Source of the DNA: Ovoidimarina sediminis
GTDB lineage: Bacteria; Pseudomonadota; Alphaproteobacteria; Rhodobacterales; Rhodobacteraceae
DNA length: 64,000 bases
Direction: 5' to 3'
Assembly: GCF_032586175.1 (NCBI RefSeq)
Contig: NZ_JAWHTE010000006.1
Coordinates: 159,246 to 223,245 of the forward strand
A program made the position numbers and the translations under genes. The notes below the pieces were generated by a model. It searched no databases, was not told where the DNA came from, and saw nothing but the letters and a program-made list of their open reading frames with translations. Every line of letters starts with the position of its first letter. Position 1 is the stretch's first letter. This document shows, one piece after another, positions 33,639 through 42,113 of the stretch.

Positions 33639-36443
33639 CTATTGCCCCAGCCTGTCGAGAAGCGCGGGCACATGCACCTGATCGGATTTGTAGTTGCCGG
33701 TCAGCACGTGCATCACGAGGTTGACGCCGAAGCGATAGGCGATCTCACGCTGCCGTTCGCCGGTGAAGCCGCGGCCCACGGGATACATCGGGCGGCCGTT
33801 CTGATCGGTGGCCCAGGCGGCGGCCCAGTCGTTGCCGCCGATCACGATCGGCGTCACATTGTCGTTGAGGTTGCGGAAGGGCATGCCTTCGACCCGTTCG
33901 GCATCGGCGGGCGCGGCCTCGACCCAGACGTCGCGGCTGATGTGCCGCCCCGGGAAATCCTGAAGAAGATAGAAGGTGCGCGTCAGCACGTGGTCGTCCG
34001 GCACCGGTTCGAGCGGCGGGATGTCGAGGGGCCGCGCGATCTGCTGGAGCCGCCGGCTGGCCGGGCTGGTCGTGCCGCCGAAGCGGGCGACATCGGCATC
34101 ACGGGTGTCGAACACGATCATGCCGCCCGACCTGAGATAGGTGTTGAGCTTTGCATATGCTTCGTCCGAGGGGATCGGCTGGGTGGCGGATACAGGCCAG
34201 TAGAGGATCGGGAAGAAGCTGAGCTCGTCGGTTTCGAGGTTCACCGCGATGGGCACCGCCGGTTCGATGGAGGTGCGCGCATAGAGCACCTCGCCCAGCC
34301 CGCGCAGACCGGCGGCGGCCATCTGATCGAGGCTTGGATCGCCGGTGATGACATGGGCCAGCACCACCTCGGTCGTGGCAGTGATCGCGAAACCATCGCC
34401 ATCGCCCGGCGGCGCCTCCTGTGCCGCGAGCGGTGGGGCGGCGAGCGGAACGGCAAGGATCAGAGTGACGGCGGCCGCGGCATTCCGGGCCGCGCCCTGG
34501 CTGATGCGGCCCAGCCGCCCGCCGAGCCAGAGGGTTGCCAGGATATCGGCCATGAGGGCGAGAAGCGCGGCGGACAGGAAGAGCCCCTTGAGCGGCGTCT
34601 CGCGCGGGCCATCGAGCCCCTCGATCCGGGTATCGGCGGGCCAGGTCGCTGCCTCGATCTGTGCCTCCTGATCAATGACGTTGAGGGCAAGGCGCCGATC
34701 CTCGCCCGCGTAAAGCCCCGGCTGAAGATCGGGCCCGGGCCGTGCGGAAACGAGACGCTCGCCCGGAACGCCAGGCAGGGTGCCCGCATCCACGACTTCA
34801 CCGAAGCCTGTCAGCACCTCGGAGGGCACCCAGGTCGTGCCCGCCATCTCTTCTTCGGTCGGTGTCGCCGGGCGGGTCGACACCGCGAGGCGTTCGAGCA
34901 TCTGAACGAAGAGGCCCGAGAGCGGCAGGCTGGACCATTCCGCGTTGGCCGTGGTGTGGAACAGGACGACCTGCCCGGAGACGACGCGCTTCCTGGTGAC
35001 AAGCGGCGTGCCGTCGGCCAGCGAGGCGATGGTGCGGTCGGCCAGCGAAGGATCGGGTTGCGCCATGACCTGGGCGGTGATTCGCACCTCGTCATTCACC
35101 GGAAGGCCGAAGAAGGGCGACTCTTCGGGGAAGACCCGAAGGGCCTTGGGTTCCCCCCAGCTCATCCGCCCGCCGATGGACCGGCCGCCTGCGCGCAAAC
35201 GGACGGGCATCAGCGCGTCTTCCACATCCCGAGAGATATCGCTGGCGGCGAGGCGCGGGCCCGCGAAGCGCACCAGAAGCCCGCCTTCCTTGACCCAGGT
35301 CAGCAGCGCTTCGGATTCGTTGGAGGACAGCCGCGCCACGTCGGCCAGGATGATCGCATCGGGGTTCGCCAAAACGATTTCGTCGATTGCGCCTTCGATG
35401 AGGTCGGCGGTCGGCTCAAGCGCCTGTTCGAGGTAGTGGGTGGGTGACAGAAGCTCCAGCCCCTCGCGATCCTCGCGACCGGCGACCAGCGCGACCTCGC
35501 GCCGCCGGAGCGTATCGTCGGCAAGCGACACCGCGCCTGCCGAACGCACGCCGTCGATCTCGAACCGGGTGATCCGGTTTCTGAGTTCGGGCGGCAGGGA
35601 AAGCGCGATTTCGGCTTCGCGTTCGCCCTCTGCAAACGACAGCGTGCCGCGGACGAGCGCGCGCGGCGTGCCCGCGGGGTCGAGCCCGTGGCCGATCACA
35701 GCCGCCTCTGTCGCGTCCCCGGCGGCGGCGCGGGTGCCACTGACGATCAGCGTGCCGTCCTCGAAGCGCGCGGGGCGCAGGGCAAGGATCTGGCGGGGGC
35801 TTTCGAAGACGGTCAGCGCGCCCGCGTCTTCCACACGCTCAAGCAGGGGCGCGCGCCAGTCATGGGCGAGGCCGTCGGACATCCAGAACGTTTCCACCCC
35901 GCTGAGGTCGAGCTCGTCCCACCAGGACAGGATCGTCTCTGCCTCCGGCACCCATGGCGCGGGGGCGAGGCTTGGCAGCCGTGCGAGAGCGGCCTCGGCG
36001 GGCTGGAATTGCAGCGTGCCCTGCGGCAGATCCGTCAGCACCACCATCGCGACAGGCCGCCCGGAGCGCGAGGCTTCGGACAGAAGGCCGTCAAGCCGCT
36101 CCATCCGCCGCGTCCAGTCGCGCGCGTCGGCCCAGGTGCCGTCGACGAGAACGAGAAGCGGGCCTGACCCGGCCTCTTCCTCGACATCGGGGTTCAGAAC
36201 CGGCCCGGCGAAGCCGGTGATCACCGCCGCGATCGCCAGAACCCGCAGCAGGAGCAGCCACCAGGGCGTCTTGTCGGTTTCGTTATCCTCGTCCTCGAGG
36301 CCAAGCAGCAGCGCAACGCCCGGAAACCGCCGCCGGATCGGCGCAGGCGGCACGGCGCGCAGGAGGAACCACAGGATCGGCAGCAGCACGAGCCCGAGGA
36401 GAAGCCAGGGGGCTGTGAAGCCTATGGGCCCGAGAACCAGCAT
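33639..36443 (-). CDS. BatA-like and DUF4159 domain membrane protein
   Basis: 934 residues. The N-terminus has a BatA-type region with two helices (GFTAPWLLLGLVLLPILWFLL; WWLLLLRVLAIAAVITGFAGP) and a VWA-like segment without a full MIDAS (LLVLVDGTWADARDW). A third helix pair lies near residues 640-690, followed by a secreted-like stretch and a C-terminal DUF4159 domain (about 715-930: SFFPILYWPVSATQPIPSDEA, GMIVFDTRDAD). DUF4159 resembles amidotransferase folds. The start overlaps the DUF58 stop by one base. Structural role in an envelope complex is inferred from operon context. Confidence 0.83.
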   Translation of the reverse strand: MLVLGPIGFTAPWLLLGLVLLPILWFLLRAVPPAPIRRRFPGVALLLGLEDEDNETDKTPWWLLLLRVLAIAAVITGFAGPVLNPDVEEEAGSGPLLVLVDGTWADARDWTRRMERLDGLLSEASRSGRPVAMVVLTDLPQGTLQFQPAEAALARLPSLAPAPWVPEAETILSWWDELDLSGVETFWMSDGLAHDWRAPLLERVEDAGALTVFESPRQILALRPARFEDGTLIVSGTRAAAGDATEAAVIGHGLDPAGTPRALVRGTLSFAEGEREAEIALSLPPELRNRITRFEIDGVRSAGAVSLADDTLRRREVALVAGREDREGLELLSPTHYLEQALEPTADLIEGAIDEIVLANPDAIILADVARLSSNESEALLTWVKEGGLLVRFAGPRLAASDISRDVEDALMPVRLRAGGRSIGGRMSWGEPKALRVFPEESPFFGLPVNDEVRITAQVMAQPDPSLADRTIASLADGTPLVTRKRVVSGQVVLFHTTANAEWSSLPLSGLFVQMLERLAVSTRPATPTEEEMAGTTWVPSEVLTGFGEVVDAGTLPGVPGERLVSARPGPDLQPGLYAGEDRRLALNVIDQEAQIEAATWPADTRIEGLDGPRETPLKGLFLSAALLALMADILATLWLGGRLGRISQGAARNAAAAVTLILAVPLAAPPLAAQEAPPGDGDGFAITATTEVVLAHVITGDPSLDQMAAAGLRGLGEVLYARTSIEPAVPIAVNLETDELSFFPILYWPVSATQPIPSDEAYAKLNTYLRSGGMIVFDTRDADVARFGGTTSPASRRLQQIARPLDIPPLEPVPDDHVLTRTFYLLQDFPGRHISRDVWVEAAPADAERVEGMPFRNLNDNVTPIVIGGNDWAAAWATDQNGRPMYPVGRGFTGERQREIAYRFGVNLVMHVLTGNYKSDQVHVPALLDRLGQ

Positions 36444-37318
36444 CAGTGCACCCTATCCATCGCCTGGTAGAGCCACAGAAGCGCCGCCGTGGCGGAGTGA
36501 TCGGTGTGGTGCACCTCGTATTGCCAGCCTGTGAGGCGGGCGAGCGACCGGAGTTCTTCTTTCCGCTCCGCCAGACGATCCAGGTAGCGGTCGCGCAGGT
36601 CGCGCGCCTTCTGGGTTTCGAATCTGATCGTTCCACCAACGCTTTCGAAGATCGTACGTCCGTCGTAGGGAAACGCCTCTTCCGCCGGGTCGAGAACCTG
36701 GACAAGCGCACCTTTCACGCCCTTGTCCGCGGCCTTGGTCAGCGCGGCGCGGGCGGGCGAGATATCGCCCAGGAAGTCCGACAGGAAAACGGCGCGGGAA
36801 TGGGCGATCATGCCGCGCGTCTCGGGCGCGCCGTATTCCGTCGTCTCGTCATCCTGCGACAGGGCCTCGGCAAGCCTCAGCAGTTGCAATTCGCCCGAAC
36901 GGGGCGGCAGCGAGTTGTCGGCGAGGCCCACGCGTTCCCCACCGCGCGTCAGAAGGACGGCGGTGGCAAGGGCGATCGTGCGCGCCACCAGCGATTTCGT
37001 CTGAAGGGTATCGGAGGAGGCGAATTGCATCGATTGCCCCCGATCCACCCAGATCACGACGCTTTGCGCCGCCTGCCATTCCTTTTCGCGCACGAAATGG
37101 ATGTCGGACCGGGCCGAACGGCGCCAGTCGACCATGCGCATCTCGTCCCCGGCCTGGGCCGGGCGATATTGCCAGAACTCGTCGCCCATCCCCGGGCGGC
37201 GGCGGCCGTGTTCGCCCAGAAGAACGGTCGTCGCCAGATGTTCCGCCGCTGCGAGAAGCGGCGGCAGCGGCCCGGCAAGCGCCTCGGCCCGCGCGCGGAG
37301 ATCGGCGGGTGTTATCAC
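36443..37318 (-). CDS. DUF58 domain protein (MoxR partner)
   Basis: 291 residues of the DUF58 family, which carry a VWA-like fold and almost always follow a MoxR ATPase. Diagnostic block: GRRRPGMGDEFWQYRPAQAGDEMRMVDWRRSARSD, then VVIWVDRGQSMQF (the DxSxS-like site here reads DRGQS). The start overlaps the moxR stop by four bases. It probably acts as the client or adaptor of MoxR. Confidence 0.9.
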   Translation of the reverse strand: MITPADLRARAEALAGPLPPLLAAAEHLATTVLLGEHGRRRPGMGDEFWQYRPAQAGDEMRMVDWRRSARSDIHFVREKEWQAAQSVVIWVDRGQSMQFASSDTLQTKSLVARTIALATAVLLTRGGERVGLADNSLPPRSGELQLLRLAEALSQDDETTEYGAPETRGMIAHSRAVFLSDFLGDISPARAALTKAADKGVKGALVQVLDPAEEAFPYDGRTIFESVGGTIRFETQKARDLRDRYLDRLAERKEELRSLARLTGWQYEVHHTDHSATAALLWLYQAMDRVH

Positions 37319-38322
37319 GCGGCCGCCTCGACCTGCGTGATCCGTGCGGCAACCTCTTCGATGATGTCAGCGAGGTGCAGTCCACGAGCGCGGGACGCGA
37401 AGGTTAGCGCCATGCGGTGCGACAGGACCGGGGCCGCCATTGCCGCGACATCCTCGGCCGAGGGCGCGAGGCGCCCGTCGAGAAGTGCCCGCGCCCGCAC
37501 CGTCAGCATGAGCGATTGCGCCGCGCGGGGGCCCGGGCCCCAGCCCACGTTATCGCGCACGGTTTCGGGCGCGCTTTCGTCATCGGGGCGGCAGGCGCGC
37601 ACCAGATCGAGGATCGTTTCCATGACCGTTTCGCCCACGGGCATCCGGCGGATGAGGGCCTGCGCGGCGATCAGTTCCTCGGGGGAGAAGACGTTGGTCG
37701 ATTCTTCCTCGCTGACGCCGGTTGTCGCGATCAGGATATCGCGCTCGGTTTCCCGGCTGGGATAGGGAACGTCGATCTGCACGAGGAATCGGTCAAGCTG
37801 CGCTTCGGGCAGGGGATAGGTGCCTTCCTGCTCGATCGGATTCTGGGTGGCGAGCACGTGGAAGGGCACGGGAAGCGCATGGGGCTGGCCCGCGATCGTC
37901 ACCGATTTCTCCTGCATCGCCTGCAGAAGCGCCGATTGCGTGCGCGGCGAGGCGCGGTTGATTTCGTCGGCCATCAGAAGCTGGCAGAACACAGGGCCTT
38001 CGATGAACTTGAACGCGCGAGAGCCGTCGGCCCCGGTTTCGAGCACTTCGGAGCCGAGGATATCGGCGGGCATCAGATCGGGTGTGAACTGCACGCGCGC
38101 GCCGTCGAGGCCAAGAACCGTCGACAGCGTATCGACGAGTCTGGTCTTGCCGAGCCCCGGAAGCCCGATCAGAAGACCGTGGCCGCCGCAGAGAATCGCC
38201 GACAGAACAAGGTCGACCACCCGCGGCTGACCGATGAAGCGTTTCTCGATGCTGGCCTTCGCCTCGGCCAGTTTGCCGCCAAGCGCCTCGATCTCGGCCA
38301 CAAGATCCTGACTGTCGTCCAT
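37315..38322 (-). CDS. MoxR-family AAA+ ATPase
   Basis: 335-residue AAA+ chaperone-type ATPase. Walker A GLPGLGKT is near residue 55, Walker B LLMADEINRASPRTQSALLQAM near 115, sensor 1 in FHVLATQNPIEQEGTYPLPEAQLDRF, then the lid domain. First gene of the operon. The start MDDSQDL at 38322 has AGGAG; an in-frame ATG seven codons earlier is possible. MoxR proteins assemble or activate metal- or VWA-containing complexes; the VWA-like partners here are encoded downstream. Confidence 0.93.
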   Translation of the reverse strand: MDDSQDLVAEIEALGGKLAEAKASIEKRFIGQPRVVDLVLSAILCGGHGLLIGLPGLGKTRLVDTLSTVLGLDGARVQFTPDLMPADILGSEVLETGADGSRAFKFIEGPVFCQLLMADEINRASPRTQSALLQAMQEKSVTIAGQPHALPVPFHVLATQNPIEQEGTYPLPEAQLDRFLVQIDVPYPSRETERDILIATTGVSEEESTNVFSPEELIAAQALIRRMPVGETVMETILDLVRACRPDDESAPETVRDNVGWGPGPRAAQSLMLTVRARALLDGRLAPSAEDVAAMAAPVLSHRMALTFASRARGLHLADIIEEVAARITQVEAAA

Positions 38323-38352
38323 GGTGTCGCTCCTGCCTCTCATGTAGGACGT

Positions 38353-38381
38353 ATTATCTGGAACTATCTTTCCAAGGACAA
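38353..38381 (-). promoter_or_regulatory. Sigma-70-like promoter of the moxR operon
   Basis: On the minus strand TTGTCC (38381-38376), a 17-base spacer and GATAAT (38358-38353) lie 31-59 bases before the moxR start. It occupies the same 83-base gap as the upstream region of the divergent DUF1285 gene. Confidence 0.55.
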
Positions 38382-38405
38382 ATGGCAAAGTCGTGTAGTG
38401 ACCAG

Positions 38406-38996
38406 ATGAGCGCCGAATCCCCTCCGCCCCCCGACGCAAAAAGCCTCGAGACGAGCGCGCGTGCCGCATCAAAGGGCGGTTTGCCACCGATTCACCTGTG
38501 GAATCCGCCGGATTGCGGGGAGATCGATATCCACATTGCCCGCGATGGCACGTGGTATCACGAAGGATCTGAGATCCGGCGCCCCGGCCTTGTGCGGCTG
38601 TTTTCGACGATCCTGCGCAAGGAAGGGGATCGTTACGTTCTGGTCACCCCCGTCGAGAAGGTGGGTATCCGCGTCGACGACGCGCCCTTCGTTGCAGTGG
38701 ATTTCGAGGTTTCGGGCAGCGGAACGGATCAGAAGATCATCTTCGAGACGAATGTGGGCGATCTTGTTACCGCCGGAGACGCCACGCCGATCCGCATCAC
38801 ACGCGATCCCGAAACCGAGGAGCCATCGCCCTATGTGCTTGTGCGGGACAGGCTTGAGGCGCTGATCGACCGAAAAAGCTTTTACCGTCTAGTCGACATC
38901 GCAGAGCCCCGTGTGCACGCGGGCGAAACTTGGTTCGGCGTCTGGTCTTCGGGCCGGTTCTTCCCGATCGCCCCGGCCGGGGATGGCGCCGGCTGA
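38406..38996 (+). CDS. DUF1285 domain protein
   Basis: 196 residues from the ATG at 38406 (MSAESPPPPDAKSL). An ATG at 38382 has AAGGA only three bases away and would add eight residues. The DUF1285 core is clear: LPPIHLWNPPDCGEIDIHIARDGTWYHEGSEI, RLFSTILRKEGDRYVLVTPVEKVGI, DDAPFVAVDFEV. Function unknown; by my recollection it is regularly found divergent from or beside moxR operons in this order. Not co-transcribed with moxR. Confidence 0.88.
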   Translation: MSAESPPPPDAKSLETSARAASKGGLPPIHLWNPPDCGEIDIHIARDGTWYHEGSEIRRPGLVRLFSTILRKEGDRYVLVTPVEKVGIRVDDAPFVAVDFEVSGSGTDQKIIFETNVGDLVTAGDATPIRITRDPETEEPSPYVLVRDRLEALIDRKSFYRLVDIAEPRVHAGETWFGVWSSGRFFPIAPAGDGAG

Positions 38997-39073
38997 GACC
39001 GGTCTGTGCAAATCTGCGGGATGACTCTGCCTGGGAATGGCGGTATCCAGCGGAGATCGCACAGGGAATATCC

Positions 39074-39358
39074 ATGCTGCCGAAGAAATATGCACCGATC
39101 CTGTTTGCACTGCTTCTGTCAGGAGGCATGTCCTGCATGGTGTGCTTCGTCGCGACGGTGAAATCGATCGGGATGCCGGCGGAATTCGTCCGGCTTTGGT
39201 TGTCGGCCTGGCTGACGAGCTGGTGCGTCGCCTTCCCGGCCGCCTATTTCTTCGCCCCTGTGGTGCGGCGCATCGTGGATCGGCTGACGCGCGAAGACAT
39301 CACCGATGCGCGCGACCTAACCGGCGGACGCGAGAACCCGACCGGCAACCGCGTCTAG
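39074..39358 (+). CDS. DUF2798 small membrane protein
   Basis: 94 residues with two membrane helices (about 6-31 and 42-66) and the family pattern GGMSCMVCFVATVK ... WLSAWLTSWCVAFPAAYFFAPVVRRIVDR. A short charged tail follows. Function unknown. Its 3' end overlaps the convergent mtnP gene by 42 bases. The frame extends upstream to 38930 into DUF1285, without family resemblance. Confidence 0.85.
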   Translation: MLPKKYAPILFALLLSGGMSCMVCFVATVKSIGMPAEFVRLWLSAWLTSWCVAFPAAYFFAPVVRRIVDRLTREDITDARDLTGGRENPTGNRV

Positions 39359-40201
39359 CTTCGCCACAACCTCTGGATCGCGCCTGTCGGGTGCCGTCAG
39401 AATCGCGTAGTCGAGCGCCCGGTCGCAGCCGTGCGGGCATGGGGCGCGTTCGGCCCCCAACAGCCCCGGAAGCCGCGCGACCATGCCCTTGGCCTTGTCG
39501 GCATTGCCCAGAAGGGTGCGGATGATCTCGTTCACGTCGACCTCGCCGTGATCGGGATGCCAGCTGTCGTAATCGGTGATCATGGCGACGGAGGCGTAGC
39601 AAAGCTCTGCCTCGCGTGCGAGCTTGGCCTCAGGCATGTTCGTCATGCCGATCACGTCGCAACCCCACACCTCGCGGTAGAGCTTCGATTCGGCGAGGCT
39701 GGAGAATTGCGGCCCCTCCATCGCGAGATAGGTGCCGCCATCGTGGACGGTGATCCCCTCGGATTCCGCCGCTGTCTTCGCCGCCGTGCCGAGACGCGCG
39801 CAGGTCGGGTGCGCCACGCTGACATGGGCGACGCAGCCGGTGCCGAAAAAGGATTTCTCGCGCGCGAAGGTGCGGTCGATGAACTGATCGACGATCACGA
39901 AATCGCCCGGCGCCATCTCTTCGCGGAAACTGCCGCAGGCAGAGACGCTGAACACATCCGTCACGCCAAGCCGCTTCAGCGCGTCGATATTGGCGCGGTA
40001 GGGCACGGTGGTGGGGGAATGCACATGGCCGCGTCCGTGGCGCGGCAGAAAGGCCATCCGCACGCCCTGAAGCACCCCCGTCAGGATCTGGTCCGACGGC
40101 GCGCCCCAGGGCGTTTCGACCATCTGCCACCGGGCGTCTTCCAGCCCGTCGATTTCGTAAAGGCCCGATCCGCCAACAATCGCGATCATGGTTTCCGTCA
40201 T
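39317..40201 (-). CDS. mtnP: S-methyl-5'-thioadenosine phosphorylase
   Basis: Cleaves methylthioadenosine (by-product of polyamine synthesis and acyl-homoserine-lactone synthesis) to adenine and methylthioribose-1-phosphate. 294 residues; PNP/UDP phosphorylase fold with AIVGGSGLYEI, FLPRHGRGHVHSP, the MEGPQFSSLAESKLYR site and GMTNMPEAKLAREAELCYA. GGAGG six bases before ATG 40201 fixes the start. No other methionine-salvage gene is adjacent. Confidence 0.95.
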   Translation of the reverse strand: MTETMIAIVGGSGLYEIDGLEDARWQMVETPWGAPSDQILTGVLQGVRMAFLPRHGRGHVHSPTTVPYRANIDALKRLGVTDVFSVSACGSFREEMAPGDFVIVDQFIDRTFAREKSFFGTGCVAHVSVAHPTCARLGTAAKTAAESEGITVHDGGTYLAMEGPQFSSLAESKLYREVWGCDVIGMTNMPEAKLAREAELCYASVAMITDYDSWHPDHGEVDVNEIIRTLLGNADKAKGMVARLPGLLGAERAPCPHGCDRALDYAILTAPDRRDPEVVAKLDAVAGRVLASAG

Positions 40202-40556
40202 CCCGACCTCCGCTGTGCCTGTCAGCGGGCATACTGTCGGGCGCTGAGCCGAATGCAAATCGAAAGAACGTCAGAGAGAGAATCCGGCAACGCGGGGCCG
40301 GGTGATTCTGGCGGCCCCGCGCCCTGAGCCCTTCATCTTTAAGGTTAACCCCCTGAATTGTGGCGATCCCGCCACAATTGGGCATGCGTGGGTGATGCAG
40401 CACACAGAACGGGCCAAATAAGATCCGCTTAAGTAATCTCGCTCACATTCAGTGACACAAAAAGTCCTTACAACTCCTCTCATCCGCCCCAATGCGGACC
40501 GTTTCAAAGGCGAAAACATCCTTAACGAAACGACAACGAGTAACGGAGTAACCAAA
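40202..40556. other. Intergenic region with palindromes, upstream of a small gene
   Basis: 355 bases without a recognised gene, less GC-rich than its surroundings. It contains AATTGTGGCG/CGCCACAATT (40356-40379), a GCGGGGCCG/CGGCCCCGC hairpin (40292-40320), two GANTC sites (40280, 40304; possible CcrM methylation), and GGTTAACC at 40343. The last 100 bases are the probable leader of the 69-residue protein. Confidence 0.6.
40356..40379. promoter_or_regulatory. Perfect 10-base inverted repeat (operator candidate)
   Basis: AATTGTGGCG at 40356-40365 and CGCCACAATT at 40370-40379 with a four-base spacer (ATCC). No T-run follows on the plus strand, and on the minus strand only AGGGGG follows, so a protein-binding site is likelier than a terminator. 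It lies 155 bases before mtnP and 177 before the small gene; which it serves is open. Confidence 0.5.
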
Positions 40557-40766
40557 ATGCTGGACGCAACGAACATGATCCAAGCCGCCACCTTCCGGGC
40601 CACCGATCCCGCCCAGGCCATCTACCGCGGCCTTCTGGCGTCCTTCACGGACGAGCAGCTTGCCCAGATCGAGGAAGAGCTTGGCACCTTCTCGCGCACC
40701 GGCCTGGTTCCGACCGCGCTTGAAGACCTGCTGAACGCCGGCGCCGAAGTTCCCGCCGCCGCGTAA
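40557..40766 (+). CDS. Small acidic hypothetical protein, 69 residues
   Basis: Starts at ATG 40557 with GGAG nine bases upstream; the frame continues up to 40452 but without a better start. The sequence (MLDATNMIQAATFRATDPAQ ... LASFTDEQLAQIEEELGTFS) is helical and acidic, with no membrane segment or signal, ending in an Ala/Pro tail. Codon use is typical of the genome. Two hairpins follow the stop. I do not recognise the family; a small cytosolic regulator or partner is possible. Confidence 0.7.
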   Translation: MLDATNMIQAATFRATDPAQAIYRGLLASFTDEQLAQIEEELGTFSRTGLVPTALEDLLNAGAEVPAAA

Positions 40767-40808
40767 AGCCCTGTACAAGCGGGTGTGTGTTTGCCCGCTT
40801 TCTGCGAA

Positions 40809-40835
40809 AAAGCCGCGCTTGTGAAGCGCGGCTTT
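40809..40835. terminator. Terminator after the small acidic protein gene
   Basis: Perfect 12-base stem AAAGCCGCGCTT/AAGCGCGGCTTT with loop GTG at 40809-40835; T residues follow in both directions (TTTCGTTGTTT on plus, TTTTT on minus). A weaker hairpin AAGCGGG/CCCGCTT at 40777-40800 precedes it. Confidence 0.8.
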
Positions 40836-41087
40836 CGTTGTTTCCGTGCCAATGTCGGTGAAGATGCACCGGAAATGCGATGCTGATGCCACCGCGCGCT
40901 GCCTGGAAACAAGAATGAGAACGACCCCCGCCCCGATCAGAACCGTAACGCCCCACTGCAGGAGTGGCAGAAACCACGAAAACCCACGGCATCGGAAAGC
41001 GTGAAGTCCCGGGCAGGCAGGTGCGCGAAGGCCCGCGCTTTTTTCCAATCACATGAGGGGACGTCAGGCGTCTGGTTGGCCGGGCTC
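40836..41087. other. Intergenic region ending in a second plus-strand terminator
   Basis: No convincing gene. GCGCG/CGCGC with loop AAGGCC at 41023-41038 followed by six T (41039-41044) is a short intrinsic terminator on the plus strand, although no gene precedes it after the one at 40809-40835. A 50-codon frame (40852-41004) has rare codons (AGA, AGT, GTA) and no ribosome site. An untranslated small RNA is possible. Confidence 0.45.
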
Positions 41088-42014
41088 TCAGACGTGAAGA
41101 TTGCCACGCACCGCATCGGTTCCAAGCATCGTGGCCAGCACGGCCTCCTCGACCTCGGCGACGAGGCGGGCGTAACCGGATATGCCTGCGAGGCGAAGGA
41201 AGCCCCGTGTCCAGGCGCCGTTGCAGGACACCTCGACCTCGGTTTCGATCTCCTGCGGTCCGGTTTGCGTGAGCTGAGCGACTTCCCGATCCCCGGCGTC
41301 CGTCTGGCTTGCGATCGCGAGCGACCCGTCGCTCCCGCGTGTCAGGGTATAGTCCGTTCCGTGCCGCATCAGCATCGCGCCCAGATAGACCGCATCCGCC
41401 CGGAAGCGGCCATCGCCCATGGGCCGGAGCGCGGTGAGCCCCTGCGGCTGCGGCCGCTTCTCAAGCGCCGCACGCCGTGTCAGCGCGTCTGGGCAGGGCG
41501 TGGCGAGGCGGGTGGTGAAGGTCACGGTAAAGCAGGAGGCAGGGCTGAGAAGCCCGGCAACGAACACGGTCGGCGGGATCAGGAACGGTGCGCCGGCACC
41601 GGCGGTCAGCCCGCCCAGGATGATGATCAGCATGGGCCGGGTCTCGCCCCGAGGTTGGGCATAGAACAGGGCCGCCACGATTACCGCCACGATGGTAAGA
41701 ATCAGCAGGCCCAGAATGATCCAGAGGCCCACCGTCGGTTCGTTCGGTTCGGAGATGTTGGATCGGATCCTTGCGCGCACCTCCGCAAAAGCATCCTGAC
41801 CGTAGCGCAGATCCCAGGCGAACGTACCGAAAAACAGGAGGTAGGATGCGACGCCGATCAGCGCGACGAAGGCGGACGGATGGGCATGGACCCAGTCGGC
41901 CGCCAGATTGTCATAGGTGATGAGGGCATAAAAGACCGCGACACCGAAGGCGGTTGGCACCCAGGAGGGTAACCAATCGAAAGCGCGCCTGATCTGTTTG
42001 AGGTTTGAAGACAT
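41088..42014 (-). CDS. Hypothetical membrane protein
   Basis: About 308 residues from ATG 42014; ATG 42026 and 42065 are in-frame alternatives and none has a clear ribosome site. Two helix pairs are evident: PTAFGVAVFYALITY and AFVALIGVASYLLFFGTF, then LWIILGLLILTIVAVIVAALF and a further hydrophobic LIIILGGLTAGAGAPFLI...VFVAGLLS. The C-terminal half is soluble (RADAVYLGAMLMRHGTDY ... ETEVEVSCNGAWTRGF). No family recognised. It stands alone on this strand next to a flavin reductase gene. Confidence 0.72.
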   Translation of the reverse strand: MSSNLKQIRRAFDWLPSWVPTAFGVAVFYALITYDNLAADWVHAHPSAFVALIGVASYLLFFGTFAWDLRYGQDAFAEVRARIRSNISEPNEPTVGLWIILGLLILTIVAVIVAALFYAQPRGETRPMLIIILGGLTAGAGAPFLIPPTVFVAGLLSPASCFTVTFTTRLATPCPDALTRRAALEKRPQPQGLTALRPMGDGRFRADAVYLGAMLMRHGTDYTLTRGSDGSLAIASQTDAGDREVAQLTQTGPQEIETEVEVSCNGAWTRGFLRLAGISGYARLVAEVEEAVLATMLGTDAVRGNLHV

Positions 42015-42113
42015 CGCCTCGCCCATCCCGAAGATTGCAACCAGTGTCGGCAACGAATCTGGCATGAGAGTGACGGATCGGGCGCATCACGCTTTTGTGC
42101 GTGGATCGGCGTG

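Noticed and set aside
31329..35447. 1372-codon open frame on the plus strand opposite the MoxR operon
   Set aside because: Low-complexity Arg/His/Gly/Asp sequence lacking motifs; the minus-strand genes here have recognisable domains and overlapping start/stop junctions.
40852..41004. 50-codon frame on the plus strand
   Set aside because: Uses codons rare in this genome (AGA, AGG, AGT, GTA), no ribosome site, no family.
40449..41048. Minus-strand frame with a plausible membrane helix (GVTVLIGAGVVLILVSRQ)
   Set aside because: It runs through a strong terminator hairpin and antisense across the small acidic protein gene, and has no ribosome site; the helix may be chance or a remnant.
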